A stretch of DNA of 64,000 nucleotides. Origin: Bradyrhizobium elkanii USDA 76. Its GTDB lineage: Bacteria > Pseudomonadota > Alphaproteobacteria > Rhizobiales > Xanthobacteraceae. Below, one piece after another: positions 42,451 to 51,546 of this stretch; position 1 is the first letter of the stretch, and each line of letters starts with the position of its first letter. Location of the stretch: contig NZ_CP066356.1 of NCBI RefSeq assembly GCF_023278185.1, positions 4,642,001 through 4,706,000 on the forward strand. The letters are read 5' to 3'. A program made the position numbers and the translations under genes. The notes beneath the pieces were generated by a model that saw nothing but the letters and a program-made list of their open reading frames with translations, searched no databases and was not told the DNA's origin.

Positions 42451-43419
42451 ATGCGGAGGCTGGTTCTGGCCGTGTTGGCCATGTTGGCGTTGACGGGGAC
42501 CGTTTCCGCGGAAACCTATCCCGCGCACCCGATCACCATCGTGGTGCCGTTTGCCGCCGGCGGCCCCTCGGATGCGATGGCGCGCATCCTCGGCGAGCGC
42601 ATGAAGCAGTCGCTGGGCGAAGTGTTGCTGATCGAGAACGTGACCGGTGCGGGTGGCTCGATCGGCGTCGGCCGCGCGGTGCGCTCGGCGCCCGACGGCT
42701 ACACCATCTCATTCGGCCATCTCGGCACCCATGTCGCCAACGGCGCGATCTACAAGCTTGGCTACGACCTCGTCACCGATCTCGAGCCGGTGGTGCTGCT
42801 GCCGAGCAACCCGATGATCATCGTCAGCAAGAACGCCGTGCCGGCGAAATCGCTGAAGGAATTGCTGGAGTGGCTGAAGTCGCGGCCGGCGCCGCCGACC
42901 GCGGGCACCGCCGGCGCCGGCAGCGGCAGCCATATCGCCGGGCTCTATTTCGAGAACGTCTCCGGCATCAAGCTGCAATATGTGCCGTATCGCGGCACCG
43001 GGCCGGCGCTGAACGACCTCGTCGCCGGCCAGATCGACATCATCGTCGATCAGACCTCGAACTCGATCAACCAGGTCCGCGCCGGCAATATCCGCGCCTA
43101 TGCGGTCACCGATTCCAAGCGGGTGGCGAACGCGCCCGACGTCCCGACGGTGGACGAGGCCGGCCTGCCCGGCTTCCACATGACGCTGTGGTCCGGCCTC
43201 TGGGTGCCGAAGGGTACCCCGAAGCAGATCGTGGCCAAGCTCAACGCCGCTGCAGTCGAGGCGATGGCCGATCCGGCCGTTCAGAAGCAGCTCGAGAATT
43301 TGGGCTTGCAGATGCCGCCGAAGGACCAGCTCACGCCGGAAGCGCTCGGCGCCTGGCAGAAGGCGGAAATCGCCAAATGGTGGCCGATGATCAAGGCCGC
43401 CAATGTGAAGGTGGATTGA
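42451..43419 (+). CDS. Tripartite tricarboxylate transporter (Bug-type) substrate-binding protein
   Basis: 322 aa from the ATG at 42451 with GAGGGAGAA upstream. Signal peptide MRRLVLAVLAMLALTGTVSA. Bug family motifs: YPAHPITIVVPFAAGGPSDAMARILGERM, VTGAGGSIGVGRAVRSAPDGYT, and VPYRGTGPALNDLVAGQIDI. It is a periplasmic solute binding protein for carboxylates or related compounds. TctA and TctB membrane partners are absent nearby, so this is an orphan, as is usual for many Bug genes in beta- and alphaproteobacteria. Confidence 0.92.
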   Translation: MRRLVLAVLAMLALTGTVSAETYPAHPITIVVPFAAGGPSDAMARILGERMKQSLGEVLLIENVTGAGGSIGVGRAVRSAPDGYTISFGHLGTHVANGAIYKLGYDLVTDLEPVVLLPSNPMIIVSKNAVPAKSLKELLEWLKSRPAPPTAGTAGAGSGSHIAGLYFENVSGIKLQYVPYRGTGPALNDLVAGQIDIIVDQTSNSINQVRAGNIRAYAVTDSKRVANAPDVPTVDEAGLPGFHMTLWSGLWVPKGTPKQIVAKLNAAAVEAMADPAVQKQLENLGLQMPPKDQLTPEALGAWQKAEIAKWWPMIKAANVKVD

Positions 43420-43434
43420 ACCGCGCTCGCTCCG

Positions 43435-43572
43435 CGTCGTCCCGGCCTAGGGCGCAATTGCGCACGGGGGCCGGGACCCATACGCCGCGGCCGATGCAAA
43501 GGGCAATCGGCTCGACGATTTGCGAACAACTGACAGCGGTGGTTATAGGTCCCGGCTTTCGCCGGGACGACG
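43435..43572. repeat. Intergenic inverted repeat (family D)
   Basis: CGTCGTCCCGG (43435-43445) is the exact complement of CCGGGACGACG (43562-43572). Inside are AATTGCGCACGGGGGCCGGGACCCATACGCCGCGG-type segments and GTCCCGGCTTTCGCCGGGAC, itself a strong stem. It occupies the gap between the Bug gene and the convergent slt gene and looks like a known Bradyrhizobium intergenic element. Confidence 0.75.
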
Positions 43573-43596
43573 TTGCACTATTGCGGCCGCATTGTC

Positions 43597-45801
43597 TCAC
43601 TGCGCCGGCGCCGCGTTGCTCTCCTGCGTCACGACCCGCTCGCCGTTCTTGGCCACCGCCGTGTCGGCATCCTCGAACCGCACCTGGTAGACCGCGAAAT
43701 TCTCCATCACGCGCTGGACGTAGTTGCGCGTCTCCGAGATCGGGATCCGCTCCACCCAGTCGACCGGATCGACCTTGGGATCGCGCGGGTCGCCATAGGC
43801 CTTGATCCAGTCGCGAACGCGGCCGCGGCCGGCGTTGTAGCCGGCAAAGGTCATGATGTGGCAGTTACGATATTCCGACAGCAACGCGCTGAGCTCGGCT
43901 GCGCCCATCTGGGTGTTGTAGACGGGATCGGACACCATCCGGCTCCAGTCATAGCTGACGCCGAAACGCTTGGCGGTGTCGCGGCCGGCTTCGGGCGTCA
44001 CCTGCATCAGGCCGACGGCGTTGGCCGCCGACTTGTCGCGCTGGTCGAACGCGCTTTCGGTGCGCGCGATCGAGTAGGTCATGCTGCGCCCGATATCGGG
44101 CGCAATCGGCGTGTGCTTGGGAATGCCGATCACGGGGAAAGCGTAATGGTCGAAGGCAAAGCCGCGCGCGAGTGCGATCTTGCCGATCTGCAGCATGGCG
44201 CGGGCATCGTTGCGGCGGCCGGTCAGTTCGCCGAGCGCTTCGAGCATCCCGACATCCGTGCTTTCCTCGGCGAGGTCGGCGGCGAAATAGAGCACGATGT
44301 CGGGCTCGCCGATCGCATAGAGCATATCGGCGGCGCGGACCCGCTCGTCCGCCGCCATGCTGCCGGCACTGGCGGCCGGCGAGGGCGCGCGCAGCTCGAC
44401 GCCACCATCACGGCCGAGCCTGGCCAGCGCGAGCTGACCGTAATAGGCCGTCGGGTAGCGCGCGGCGGCCTGGTAGTCGGCCCGCATCGCCGCGGAATTG
44501 CCGAGTGCCTCGGCGGCGCGGCCGCGCCAATAGGCGGCGCGCGCCAGCACGGTCGGGTTGGTCTGGCCCTCGTCGATATGCGCGAAATGTGCCGCGGCGG
44601 TCGTGGCGTCGTTGAGATAGCGCAGCGCGATCCAGCCGCGCATGAAGTGCATATCGGAGCGGTAATAGGGATTGTCCGGCGCCGCCGCGGGCCGGATCAC
44701 GTCATAGGCCGCCTGGTACTCGCCCTGGTCGAGCAGCTTGCGGGAGAGGATGCGGCGCTCACGCCACCACTGGTCGGTGTCCTGTTGCGCCATCGTCTCG
44801 GGGGCTGCCGCGATCGTCACGCGTGCCGCTTCGTCGACCTTGTTCTTCGCAAGCAGCCACTGAATTCGGCACAGCGTGTAGCCGAGATCGCGGCGGGCAT
44901 CGGCCGGTACATCGTTGAGTGTGTCCTCTGCCTTGCTGGATTGTCCGCGGACCGCGCCGCAGGCTTTCACGATCGCCAGATCGTCGCTGCCGAGCCGCTG
45001 TGCCGCGCGCCTTGCGCCGGCGAGATCCTTGGCGCCGATCCGCTTGTCCATGCGCGCGCGATGGTCGTCGCGCGTCAGCAGGTCCTTGAACGCATCATAG
45101 GCGTCGCTCTCGGTGCGATCGGACAGCTCCTCCGAGCGCCATGCTTCGCCCACCAGCCGGGTGGCGCCGTCGCGGTCGCCTTCGCCGAGCAGCGTGCGGG
45201 CGAGCGCGAACTTGCCCTTGGCGCTGATCGGCTGATCGAGGGTGAAGCCGTGCACCGTGGCCGGATCGCTGCGCTCCTGCCACATCCGCGCTTCGGCGCG
45301 CTTGCGCAACAGCGTGACGCTTGGCCAGTCCGGGTTGGCGGTGACGAATGCCGCATAGCGGCTGAACGGTGCGCTCGATTCCGAGTGGCGCAGCAGATAC
45401 CACTCGACGAGTTTGCGCCCGACCGGGTCGGTGATCCTGGCCTGGATCTCGGTCGCGTCGCTGGTCTTGCCTCTGCGCGCGGCAAGGATCGCGTCCCTGA
45501 CCGTGGCGAGATCGCCCGACAATTGCGGCCCGGCGGGTTTCTCCGGTTCGGGCGCCTTCTCGGCGGATTTGGAGGGAGCGGATTTGGCCTTCGCGGATTT
45601 TCGTTTATCGGCGCCATGTCTGGCGTGCCGCCGCTTGCCGGAGGCACTCTCGCGCGCGGCCTTGCCGCCATGCGCCTTCTTGTCCCCGTGGCCGCTCTTG
45701 GCCTGGTGCTGGTGATGCGGCTTGGCGGTCGCCTGGACCGGAAGCAGCGCGAGCGCGGCGGCGGTGGCGAAGCACGCCAGCGGACGTAGGCAACGGTTCA
45801 T
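43597..45801 (-). CDS. slt: Soluble lytic murein transglycosylase
   Basis: 734 aa from the ATG at 45801, with GGGGGGACCAGGGA upstream. Signal peptide (about 1-22), a Lys/His/Ser-rich region (about 25-85), a long superhelical U-domain (about 95-560) and an SLT catalytic domain (about 580-720). Catalytic Glu in SIARTESAFDQRD; GLMQVTPEAGRDTAKRFG and TFAGYNAGRGRVRDWIKAYG complete the family signature. It cleaves peptidoglycan in the periplasm with formation of anhydromuramyl ends. The low-complexity basic stretch after the signal is a rhizobial feature. Confidence 0.93.
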   Translation of the reverse strand: MNRCLRPLACFATAAALALLPVQATAKPHHQHQAKSGHGDKKAHGGKAARESASGKRRHARHGADKRKSAKAKSAPSKSAEKAPEPEKPAGPQLSGDLATVRDAILAARRGKTSDATEIQARITDPVGRKLVEWYLLRHSESSAPFSRYAAFVTANPDWPSVTLLRKRAEARMWQERSDPATVHGFTLDQPISAKGKFALARTLLGEGDRDGATRLVGEAWRSEELSDRTESDAYDAFKDLLTRDDHRARMDKRIGAKDLAGARRAAQRLGSDDLAIVKACGAVRGQSSKAEDTLNDVPADARRDLGYTLCRIQWLLAKNKVDEAARVTIAAAPETMAQQDTDQWWRERRILSRKLLDQGEYQAAYDVIRPAAAPDNPYYRSDMHFMRGWIALRYLNDATTAAAHFAHIDEGQTNPTVLARAAYWRGRAAEALGNSAAMRADYQAAARYPTAYYGQLALARLGRDGGVELRAPSPAASAGSMAADERVRAADMLYAIGEPDIVLYFAADLAEESTDVGMLEALGELTGRRNDARAMLQIGKIALARGFAFDHYAFPVIGIPKHTPIAPDIGRSMTYSIARTESAFDQRDKSAANAVGLMQVTPEAGRDTAKRFGVSYDWSRMVSDPVYNTQMGAAELSALLSEYRNCHIMTFAGYNAGRGRVRDWIKAYGDPRDPKVDPVDWVERIPISETRNYVQRVMENFAVYQVRFEDADTAVAKNGERVVTQESNAAPAQ

Positions 45802-46100
45802 TCCCTGGTCCCCCCTGAGAAACCATGAGGCACAACAGAACGCGTCATACGGCGGCACAACCGCCGCAGATTATCACTACCCTCGATTCTCGAGTCTTAA
45901 TGCAGCTGCAACTCAACAGGGAAAACGCGGCGAAATATGGAATATGGCGTGTGGAACCCGCGGGAACCGGGTTTTCACGGACGAAGATGGACAGGCCGCA
46001 CCGTGCTTTGACCGGTTCCGCGTGAGTTGTATCGTCGTAGCGAGCGCACGTGGGGGCTGCCGATGTCACTGCAACATCACTTTTCTCGAGCCGGTGCGTC

Positions 46101-46949
46101 ATGACGGCTCGCCTCAGAACCGTCCTCGACGGCGGCCGCTATTTCGAAGGCCCGCGCTGGCATCGAGGGCGGCTCTGGTTCGTCGATTGCATGGCGCGGA
46201 CGCTTCTGAGCATCAGCCCATCGGGCGAGTTGCAGGAGCATGCTGCGCTGACCGACGACACGCCGTGTGGGCTCGGCGTACTGCCTGATGGCGACATCGT
46301 CGTGCTGACGATGTTCAGGAAGCGGCTGCTGCGGCTTTCCGATGGAGCGCTGTCGCTCTATGCCGATCTCTCCGAGGTCGCGACCGGCACGATCGACGAC
46401 ATGATCATCGACGGCCAGGGACGCGCCTATGTCGGCGATCTCGGCTTCGACCTGCCGCCGCCGGAGCACCGCGGTGCCGTCGGCCGGATCATCCTCGTGA
46501 CGCCCGACGGCAGTGCGCGTGTCGTCGCGGAAGGCTTGCCGTTTCCCAACGGCATTGCGGTCTCCTCCGACCATCGCCGGCTCGTCGTTGCCGAGATGGA
46601 TGGCGGAGGTCTCGCCGATTACGACATCGCGCCGGACGGCGGCCTGAGCCTGCGCGGGCGGTTCGGCAGCATCAGCGATCCCGACGGCATCTGCCTCGAT
46701 GCCGACGGGGCGACTTGGGTCGCGTCATTCACGGAAGATGCTTTTGTCCGGATCGATCGCACTGGTGTGGAGCGCGAGCGCATCACGGTGTCCGGCCGCC
46801 GCGCGCTTGCCTGCGCGCTCGGGGGCGCGGACCGCAGGACGCTGTTCTGCCTGAGCGCGCAGACGTCGTACGAGGAGCTACGCAAGGGCAGATCCACGTC
46901 GCGGATCGATATGGTCGAGGTCGACAAACCGGGTGATGGCTATCCGTGA
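46101..46949 (+). CDS. SMP-30/gluconolactonase-like protein
   Basis: 282 aa from the ATG at 46101. A six-bladed propeller of the SMP-30/regucalcin family: LDGGRYFEGPRWHRGRLWFVD near the start carries the metal Glu (FEGPRW), followed by DDMIIDGQGRAYVGD (metal Asn/Asp positions vary), LPFPNGIAVSSDHRRLVVAE with the conserved Asn, and SDPDGICLDADGATWVAS with the conserved Asp. It probably hydrolyses a sugar lactone or similar ester in the cytosol. Ribosome site weak. Confidence 0.88.
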   Translation: MTARLRTVLDGGRYFEGPRWHRGRLWFVDCMARTLLSISPSGELQEHAALTDDTPCGLGVLPDGDIVVLTMFRKRLLRLSDGALSLYADLSEVATGTIDDMIIDGQGRAYVGDLGFDLPPPEHRGAVGRIILVTPDGSARVVAEGLPFPNGIAVSSDHRRLVVAEMDGGGLADYDIAPDGGLSLRGRFGSISDPDGICLDADGATWVASFTEDAFVRIDRTGVERERITVSGRRALACALGGADRRTLFCLSAQTSYEELRKGRSTSRIDMVEVDKPGDGYP

Positions 46950-46969
46950 GCCGCGGGCGCAGGCGCGTA

Positions 46970-47131
46970 TCACTTCTTCTTTTTCTTCTCTTTCTTCTTC
47001 AGGATATCGGCCTGGCTCCTGAAGGCGCGGGCGAGGGAGCGCATCTGGTTGGCGACAATTGCGTCGGCCGTCGTCGATGCGACCCGCTCCGCGGTCTGCG
47101 CCTGCTTGCGAATTGTCTTGGCCATTTTCAT
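46970..47131 (-). CDS. Small basic protein with poly-Lys tail (about 53 aa)
   Basis: The ATG at 47131 (or a second two codons later) gives MKMAKTIRKQAQTAERVAST, a helical middle (ANQMRSLARAFRSQADILKK) and a C-terminus of alternating Lys and Glu then six lysines. No family is recognised; it looks like a nucleic-acid-binding or otherwise polyanion-binding small protein. A longer start at 47170 exists but lacks a good ribosome site. Convergent with the SMP-30 gene. Confidence 0.5.
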   Translation of the reverse strand: MKMAKTIRKQAQTAERVASTTADAIVANQMRSLARAFRSQADILKKKEKKKKK

Positions 47132-47255
47132 GAAGGAACCAATCGCGCCGCGTCGCTCTGGTTCCTGCACGAGTGACCGCGTCTTGACGGCATTTCGAGG
47201 CCTTGAGTTTCGTTCTCGTTTCGTTCATATTGGCGCGCTCCGGGAGAGTGCCGCC

Positions 47256-47393
47256 ATGGACGCCGAGCGAGACCGCGAAATCATCAGGCTGTGGAACGAG
47301 CTCCGCCGGCTGCAGCGCGACGGGCGTCCGACGGCGGTGCTGGTCCGCCGCATCGAGAAGGCGCTGGCGGCTCGGGAGCAGGAGGCCGCCTGA
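47256..47393 (+). CDS. Small helical protein (45 aa)
   Basis: ATG at 47256 is preceded by GGGAGAG. The sequence is charged and helical: MDAERDREIIRLWNELRRLQ then ALAAREQEAA at the end. It resembles short Arg-rich coiled proteins frequently annotated hypothetical in Bradyrhizobium. No function known. Confidence 0.5.
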   Translation: MDAERDREIIRLWNELRRLQRDGRPTAVLVRRIEKALAAREQEAA

Positions 47394-47432
47394 AGCTCCG
47401 GTCTTGCCGCGTCCCCTCTGCGCAAAAACGGT

Positions 47433-48791
47433 CTAGCGCCCGCCGTCCGGCCCCATGATCAGGTTCGGCAGCCAGGTCGATATCTCCGGAAAGAAGCAGA
47501 GCAACAGCACTGCGAACATCATCAGCAGCACGAACGGCAGCGTGCCCCAGATCACCTCGCTAAGCGGGATGTCGGGCGCGACGTTGCGGATGACGAAGAT
47601 GTTGAGCCCGACCGGCGGATGGATCAGGCCCATCTCCATCACGATGGTCATGACGACGCCGAACCAGATGATGTCGAACTCCGCCGCGCGCAGCGGCGGC
47701 AGGATGATCGGCGCGGTCATCAGGATGATCGAGACCGGCGGCAGGAAGAAGCCGAGCACGATCACCATCACGAGGATCGCAAACAACAGCTCCCAGCGCG
47801 GCAGGTGCATGGCGACGATCGCTTCCGCCGCCGACTGCGAGATGTGCAGGTAGCTCATCACGTAGGAATAGAGCAGCGACATGCCGATGATCAGCATCAG
47901 CATGGTGGACTCGCGGATGGTCGATTTCAGGATCGGCGACAGGTCGCTGGGCGTCCACACGCTGTAGATCACGGCGATCAGCCCGAGCGCCAGGAGGCCG
48001 CCGAGGCCGGCGGTTTCCGATGGCGTGGCATAGCCGCCATAGAGCGCAATCATCACGCCGGTCAGCAGCAGCACGAACGGGATCACGCGCGGCAGCGCGC
48101 TGAAGCGCTCGGCCATGGTGAATTCGTCATGCTGCAGGATCGCCGCGTCCTTGCCGGTCGCGTCATAGACGGCGCGGGCCATGGCGTATTCCTTGCGGAA
48201 ACGGAACACGGCGTAGAGGCCGAACAGCGTCACCAGCAGCAGGCCGGGGCCGATGCCGGCGAGAAACAGCCGTCCCAGCGATTTCTCGGCTGCGACCGCG
48301 AACAGGATCATCGTGATCGAGGGCGGCAGCAGGATGCCGAGCGTGCCGCCGGCGGCGATGATCCCCGCGGCAAAGCCGCCGGAATAGCCGCGCTTGCGCA
48401 TCTCCGGAATGCCGGCCGAACCGATCGCCGAGCAGGTCGCGGGCGAGGAGCCGGCCATCGCCGCGAACAGGGCGCAGGCGAACACATTGGCGACGCCGAG
48501 GCCGCCGGGCACGCGGTGCAGCCAGGCATGCAGCGCCGAATAGAGATCCTGGCCGGCGCGCGATTTGCCGATCGCCGCGCCCTTCAGGATGAACAGCGGG
48601 ATCGACAGCAGCGTGATCGAGGCCATCTCCTCGTAGACGTTCTGCGTCACCGTATCGAGCGAGGCCGCCGGCATGTAGATCGCCATGAACACGACCGCGA
48701 CGGCACCTAGCGCGAATGCGATCGGCATGCCGGAGAACATCGCAAACAGGGTGGCAAGTCCGTAGGAGATACCAATACCAAACACGGTCAT
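47433..48791 (-). CDS. dctM: TRAP transporter large permease (DctM type)
   Basis: 452 aa from the ATG at 48791, overlapping the dctQ stop by 4 bp. About 12 hydrophobic segments. Family signatures include GISYGLATLFAMFSGMPIAFALGAV, AIIAAGGTLGILLPPSI and GLIHPPVGLNIFVIRNVAPD. It is the ion-driven membrane channel of a tripartite ATP-independent periplasmic transporter. Substrate, often a dicarboxylate or sialic-acid-like compound, is not known. Third gene of the dctP-dctQ-dctM operon. Confidence 0.95.
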   Translation of the reverse strand: MTVFGIGISYGLATLFAMFSGMPIAFALGAVAVVFMAIYMPAASLDTVTQNVYEEMASITLLSIPLFILKGAAIGKSRAGQDLYSALHAWLHRVPGGLGVANVFACALFAAMAGSSPATCSAIGSAGIPEMRKRGYSGGFAAGIIAAGGTLGILLPPSITMILFAVAAEKSLGRLFLAGIGPGLLLVTLFGLYAVFRFRKEYAMARAVYDATGKDAAILQHDEFTMAERFSALPRVIPFVLLLTGVMIALYGGYATPSETAGLGGLLALGLIAVIYSVWTPSDLSPILKSTIRESTMLMLIIGMSLLYSYVMSYLHISQSAAEAIVAMHLPRWELLFAILVMVIVLGFFLPPVSIILMTAPIILPPLRAAEFDIIWFGVVMTIVMEMGLIHPPVGLNIFVIRNVAPDIPLSEVIWGTLPFVLLMMFAVLLLCFFPEISTWLPNLIMGPDGGR

Positions 48792-49342
48792 CGGCGCGCG
48801 CCACCCGTCAGCGGAATGATGATTTGCAGGAGGATCTGCACGCAGAGCAGCGTCATGCCCAGCGCCATCAGCACGTAGGGGATGGCGAGCGGCGGCGACC
48901 ACATCGAGTTGGACACCTGGCCGTCGACATAGGCTTCATGCGCCAGGGTCCAGGACTTCCAGGCGAAGAAGGCGCAGAACGCGAAGCTCGCGACGTCGAC
49001 CAGCCACAGCCTGATCGCGTTGGCGCGCGCCGAGAGCAGCCCGACGAACGCCTCGATGCTGACATGGCCGCGCTGGCTCTGCACATAGGCCGAGGTCATG
49101 AAGGTGGCGCCGACCAGGAGGAACACGGCCGCCTCGTCCTGCCAGTAGTTCGGGCTGTGGAACAGGGCGCGGCCGAGCACGCTGTAGCTCAGGATCACGC
49201 AGGCCGCGACCAGGGCAAGGGCTGCGAACACCACGATGATGTTGTTGCAGATGGACAGCGCGCGCCCAAGCAAGGCCACGGGCGTGTTGCCCGCGGCGAT
49301 GCTTGCGGTTTCGGCCTGATCCGCGACCGGACCATGCATCAT
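48788..49342 (-). CDS. dctQ: TRAP transporter small permease (DctQ type)
   Basis: 184 aa. The ATG at 49342 overlaps the upstream dctP stop by 4 bp (ATGA; a second in-frame ATG follows directly). Four TM helices, near residues 27-50, 65-85, 105-125 and 150-175. Motifs such as YWQDEAAVFLLVGATFMTSAYVQSQRGHVSIEAF are characteristic of DctQ. It joins the large permease in the inner membrane. Confidence 0.93.
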   Translation of the reverse strand: MMHGPVADQAETASIAAGNTPVALLGRALSICNNIIVVFAALALVAACVILSYSVLGRALFHSPNYWQDEAAVFLLVGATFMTSAYVQSQRGHVSIEAFVGLLSARANAIRLWLVDVASFAFCAFFAWKSWTLAHEAYVDGQVSNSMWSPPLAIPYVLMALGMTLLCVQILLQIIIPLTGGARR

Positions 49343-50361
49343 GCGGCGACGTCGCTTGCGAGCTTCAACAGGTTGGCGGCGGTAGCGGTCTTGGCGCCAT
49401 AGTCCTTCCACGCGGTATCGCGCGCGATGTCGCGCCACTTGCCGACAATGGTTGCATCGAGCGCGCTGACCTTGGCGCCGGCCTTCTCGTAGACCTTGGC
49501 GACTTCGGTATCGTCGTCCTGCGCGCCCTTGCGGCCGAACGCCTCGAGCTCGGTGCCGACGGCGAGGATGATGTCCTGCTGGTTTTTCGGCAGCTTGTCG
49601 AAGATCGCCTTCGACATCATCAACGGCTCCAGCATGAACCAGTAGGAGGCGCCGGCGCCCGAGGTCAGCGATTTCGCGACCTCCTCGAGGCGGAACGAGA
49701 TCAGGCTGGTGGAGGAGGTGATGCCGGCGTCGCAGGCGCCGGTCTGCATCGCGGCGTAGAGCTCGTTGGAGGGCACCGACAGCACGGCGGCGCCGGCGGT
49801 CTGCAGCACCATGTCCATCTCGCGCGAGCCGCCGCGCACCTTGAGGCCCTTGGCATCCTCAGGCGCCACGATCGCCCTGGAGCGGCTGGCGACGCCGCCG
49901 GCCTGCCAGACCCAGGAGATCAGCAGAATGCCCTTGTCGGCGAGGAAGTCGGTCAGCGCCTTGCCGACTGGCTCCTTCTTCCAGCGCAGGCCTTGATCGT
50001 AGGTGGTGACGAGGCCCGGCATCAGGCCGATATTGGTCTCCGGCAATTCGCCGCCGGCATAGGGCATCGGATACAGGCTGAGATCGAGCGCGCCCTTGCG
50101 CATCGCCGAGAACTGCGCGTTGGTCTTGATCAGCGACGAGTTCGGGTAGACCTCGGCGGTGAGCTCGCCGCCCGAGCGCTTGGCGACCTCGGCCGCGAAC
50201 ATCCTGCACAGCCGGTCGCGGAAGTCGCCCTTGTCGATGGTGCCGCCGGGGAACTGGTGGGAGATCTTCAGCGTGGTTGCGGCATGCGCGGTCCCGATGC
50301 CCATCCGCAGGACGGCGGGTGCGGCGAGGGCGGAAGCGAGGACGTGGCGGCGTGTGAGCAT
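49339..50361 (-). CDS. dctP: TRAP transporter substrate-binding protein (DctP type)
   Basis: 340 aa with GGGAGAA before the ATG at 50361. A Tat-type signal (MLTRRHVLASALAAPAVLRMGIGTAHA) precedes the family pattern LKISHQFPGGTIDKGDFRDRLCRMFAAEV, GELTAEVYPNSSLIKTNAQFSAM and GLKVRGGSREMDMVLQTAGAAVLSVPSNELYAAMQTGACDAG (shortened here to GLKVRGG and VPSNELYAAMQTG). It binds an unknown organic acid in the periplasm. First gene of the operon; the 380-bp region upstream has room for a promoter and holds a tandem repeat. Confidence 0.94.
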   Translation of the reverse strand: MLTRRHVLASALAAPAVLRMGIGTAHAATTLKISHQFPGGTIDKGDFRDRLCRMFAAEVAKRSGGELTAEVYPNSSLIKTNAQFSAMRKGALDLSLYPMPYAGGELPETNIGLMPGLVTTYDQGLRWKKEPVGKALTDFLADKGILLISWVWQAGGVASRSRAIVAPEDAKGLKVRGGSREMDMVLQTAGAAVLSVPSNELYAAMQTGACDAGITSSTSLISFRLEEVAKSLTSGAGASYWFMLEPLMMSKAIFDKLPKNQQDIILAVGTELEAFGRKGAQDDDTEVAKVYEKAGAKVSALDATIVGKWRDIARDTAWKDYGAKTATAANLLKLASDVAA

Positions 50362-50745
50362 GGTTCTCCCCTGAGAGCTTCTTGAGTGGCTGTTAGGCCG
50401 GCGCGGAGCCTTAGCTTAGCCGGTCTTCGCCTGAATATTCTCTAATCTGATAGTTCGAGGCGCCCTGATAGTGCGAGCCGATACGGGGCTGCAAGTCCTG
50501 ACGTTCAAGTCCTGACGTTCAAGTCCTGACATTCAAGTCCTGACGTTCAAGCCTTGCCGTTGCTGCGGCGCACACAGCCGCGGGCCGGCCCGTAGCTATT
50601 CAACCGTCGCGCGACCATCCGTCGATGATCGCGCCGCGCTGCTTCAAGAATTTGTTATTGGAGGTAACGACGGCCGGCGCAAGTGCGTCGAGCAGAGAGC
50701 GGCAAGTCGTCGCGCTCACTTTCGACCACACAAGGGATCATCACC
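50362..50745. other. Non-coding region upstream of the TRAP operon
   Basis: About 385 bp between the divergent dctP and MXKDX genes. It holds the five-unit 14-bp tandem repeat at 50492-50561 and must contain both promoters. No ORF with protein character is seen. Confidence 0.6.
50492..50561. repeat. Tandem repeat of 14 bp, five units
   Basis: Unit CAAGTCCTGACGTT at 50492, 50506 and 50534 is exact; the unit at 50520 has one change (CAAGTCCTGACATT) and the last at 50548 four (CAAGCCTTGCCGTT). The array lies in the divergent promoter region of dctP and could vary in copy number by slippage. Confidence 0.9.
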
Positions 50746-50925
50746 ATGACCACCAAGACCCGCCTCGGCCTTTCCGCCGCGCTGCTCTCGTTCAGCCTGG
50801 CGCTGGCGCCCGCCGCCTTCGCTCAGGACAAGATGGGCAAGGATGACGCGATGAAGAAGGACGACGCGATGAAGAAGGACGGCGGCGCGATGATGAAGAA
50901 AGACGACGGCATGAAGAAGAACTGA
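50746..50925 (+). CDS. Secreted pentapeptide MXKDX-repeat protein
   Basis: 59 aa. Signal peptide MTTKTRLGLSAALLSFSLAL up to AAFAQ, then a low-complexity tail made of MKKDD/A-type units: KMGKDDAMKKDDAMKKDGGAMMKKDDGMKKN. The ATG at 50746 is chosen because the signal peptide starts there. This matches the MXKDX family of small periplasmic proteins, whose function is unknown (metal or acid stress are only guesses). Convergent with the DUF6481-like gene. Confidence 0.83.
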   Translation: MTTKTRLGLSAALLSFSLALAPAAFAQDKMGKDDAMKKDDAMKKDGGAMMKKDDGMKKN

Positions 50926-50948
50926 CTGCCGTCATCGCCTGCTGTCCG

Positions 50949-50973
50949 CAGGCCCGCCGCTCTGGCGGGCCTG
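50949..50973. terminator. Bidirectional hairpin between convergent genes
   Basis: A perfect 10-bp stem, CAGGCCCGCC (50949-50958) and GGCGGGCCTG (50964-50973), loop GCTCT, in the 57-bp gap between the MXKDX gene and the DUF6481-like gene. No long T run. Confidence 0.6.
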
Positions 50974-50981
50974 GTTGCGGC

Positions 50982-51338
50982 TTAGCGCTTCTTCTTGCCG
51001 CGCTCCTTGCGTGCCGCGTAGCGGGCATCGCGCTTGGCCTTTTGCTCGGCGAGCAGCGCCTCCTCGCGGGCGGTTTCCTCTTCCTTCTCGCGCGCAATGC
51101 GGGCGGCCTCGGCGGCTGCGGCCTCTTCCTCGCGGCGCTTCTGCTCGGCCTTTTCGGCCTCACGGGCTTCCTTGGCCTTGGCGCGGCGGTCGGCGATCGC
51201 CGCGCGCTCCTCGGCACGTGCCTTCACAGCGGGATCGTCAGCTCCCGGCTGGGAGCGAAACTTGTTGAGGAGGTTTTGCCGCGCCTGCAGGGCCGCTTTC
51301 TGGCGGTCGGCAAAACCCGGTTCCTTGAAGCCACTCAT
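50982..51338 (-). CDS. DUF6481-like coiled-coil protein
   Basis: 118 aa, strongly charged and helical: MSGFKEPGFADRQKAALQAR, then ARAEERAAIADRRAKAKEAREAEKAEQKRREEEAAAAEAARIAREKEEE-type repeats (Ala, Glu, Arg, Lys) and a basic end RKERGKKKR. No catalytic motif. The N-terminal DUF6481 pattern (FxxRQxAAxxARxxLLxKFR) fits. Probably a nucleic-acid or ribosome associated protein, function unknown. Confidence 0.8.
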   Translation of the reverse strand: MSGFKEPGFADRQKAALQARQNLLNKFRSQPGADDPAVKARAEERAAIADRRAKAKEAREAEKAEQKRREEEAAAAEAARIAREKEEETAREEALLAEQKAKRDARYAARKERGKKKR

Positions 51339-51546
51339 AGAGGAAGCCTTGCTGCTTTCTGTTCGGGTGATGGATGGGGTTGGTTCGGCGTTTCAATAAG
51401 TGAATGGCGACGAAATTGCCAGTGGCGAACGGAGGGCTGTGGAGCAAGGGAGATATGAGCCAGCGTCAAGCGGCCATCGTTCGCCCCGCGGACGCGTGGT
51501 GAGTGGCTGGTCACCAAGGGCTGTTGAACAAGGGCTGTTGAAAAGT

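Noticed and set aside
50492..50561. Possible CRISPR array
   Set aside because: Units are 14 bp and contiguous with no spacers, and no cas gene is present.
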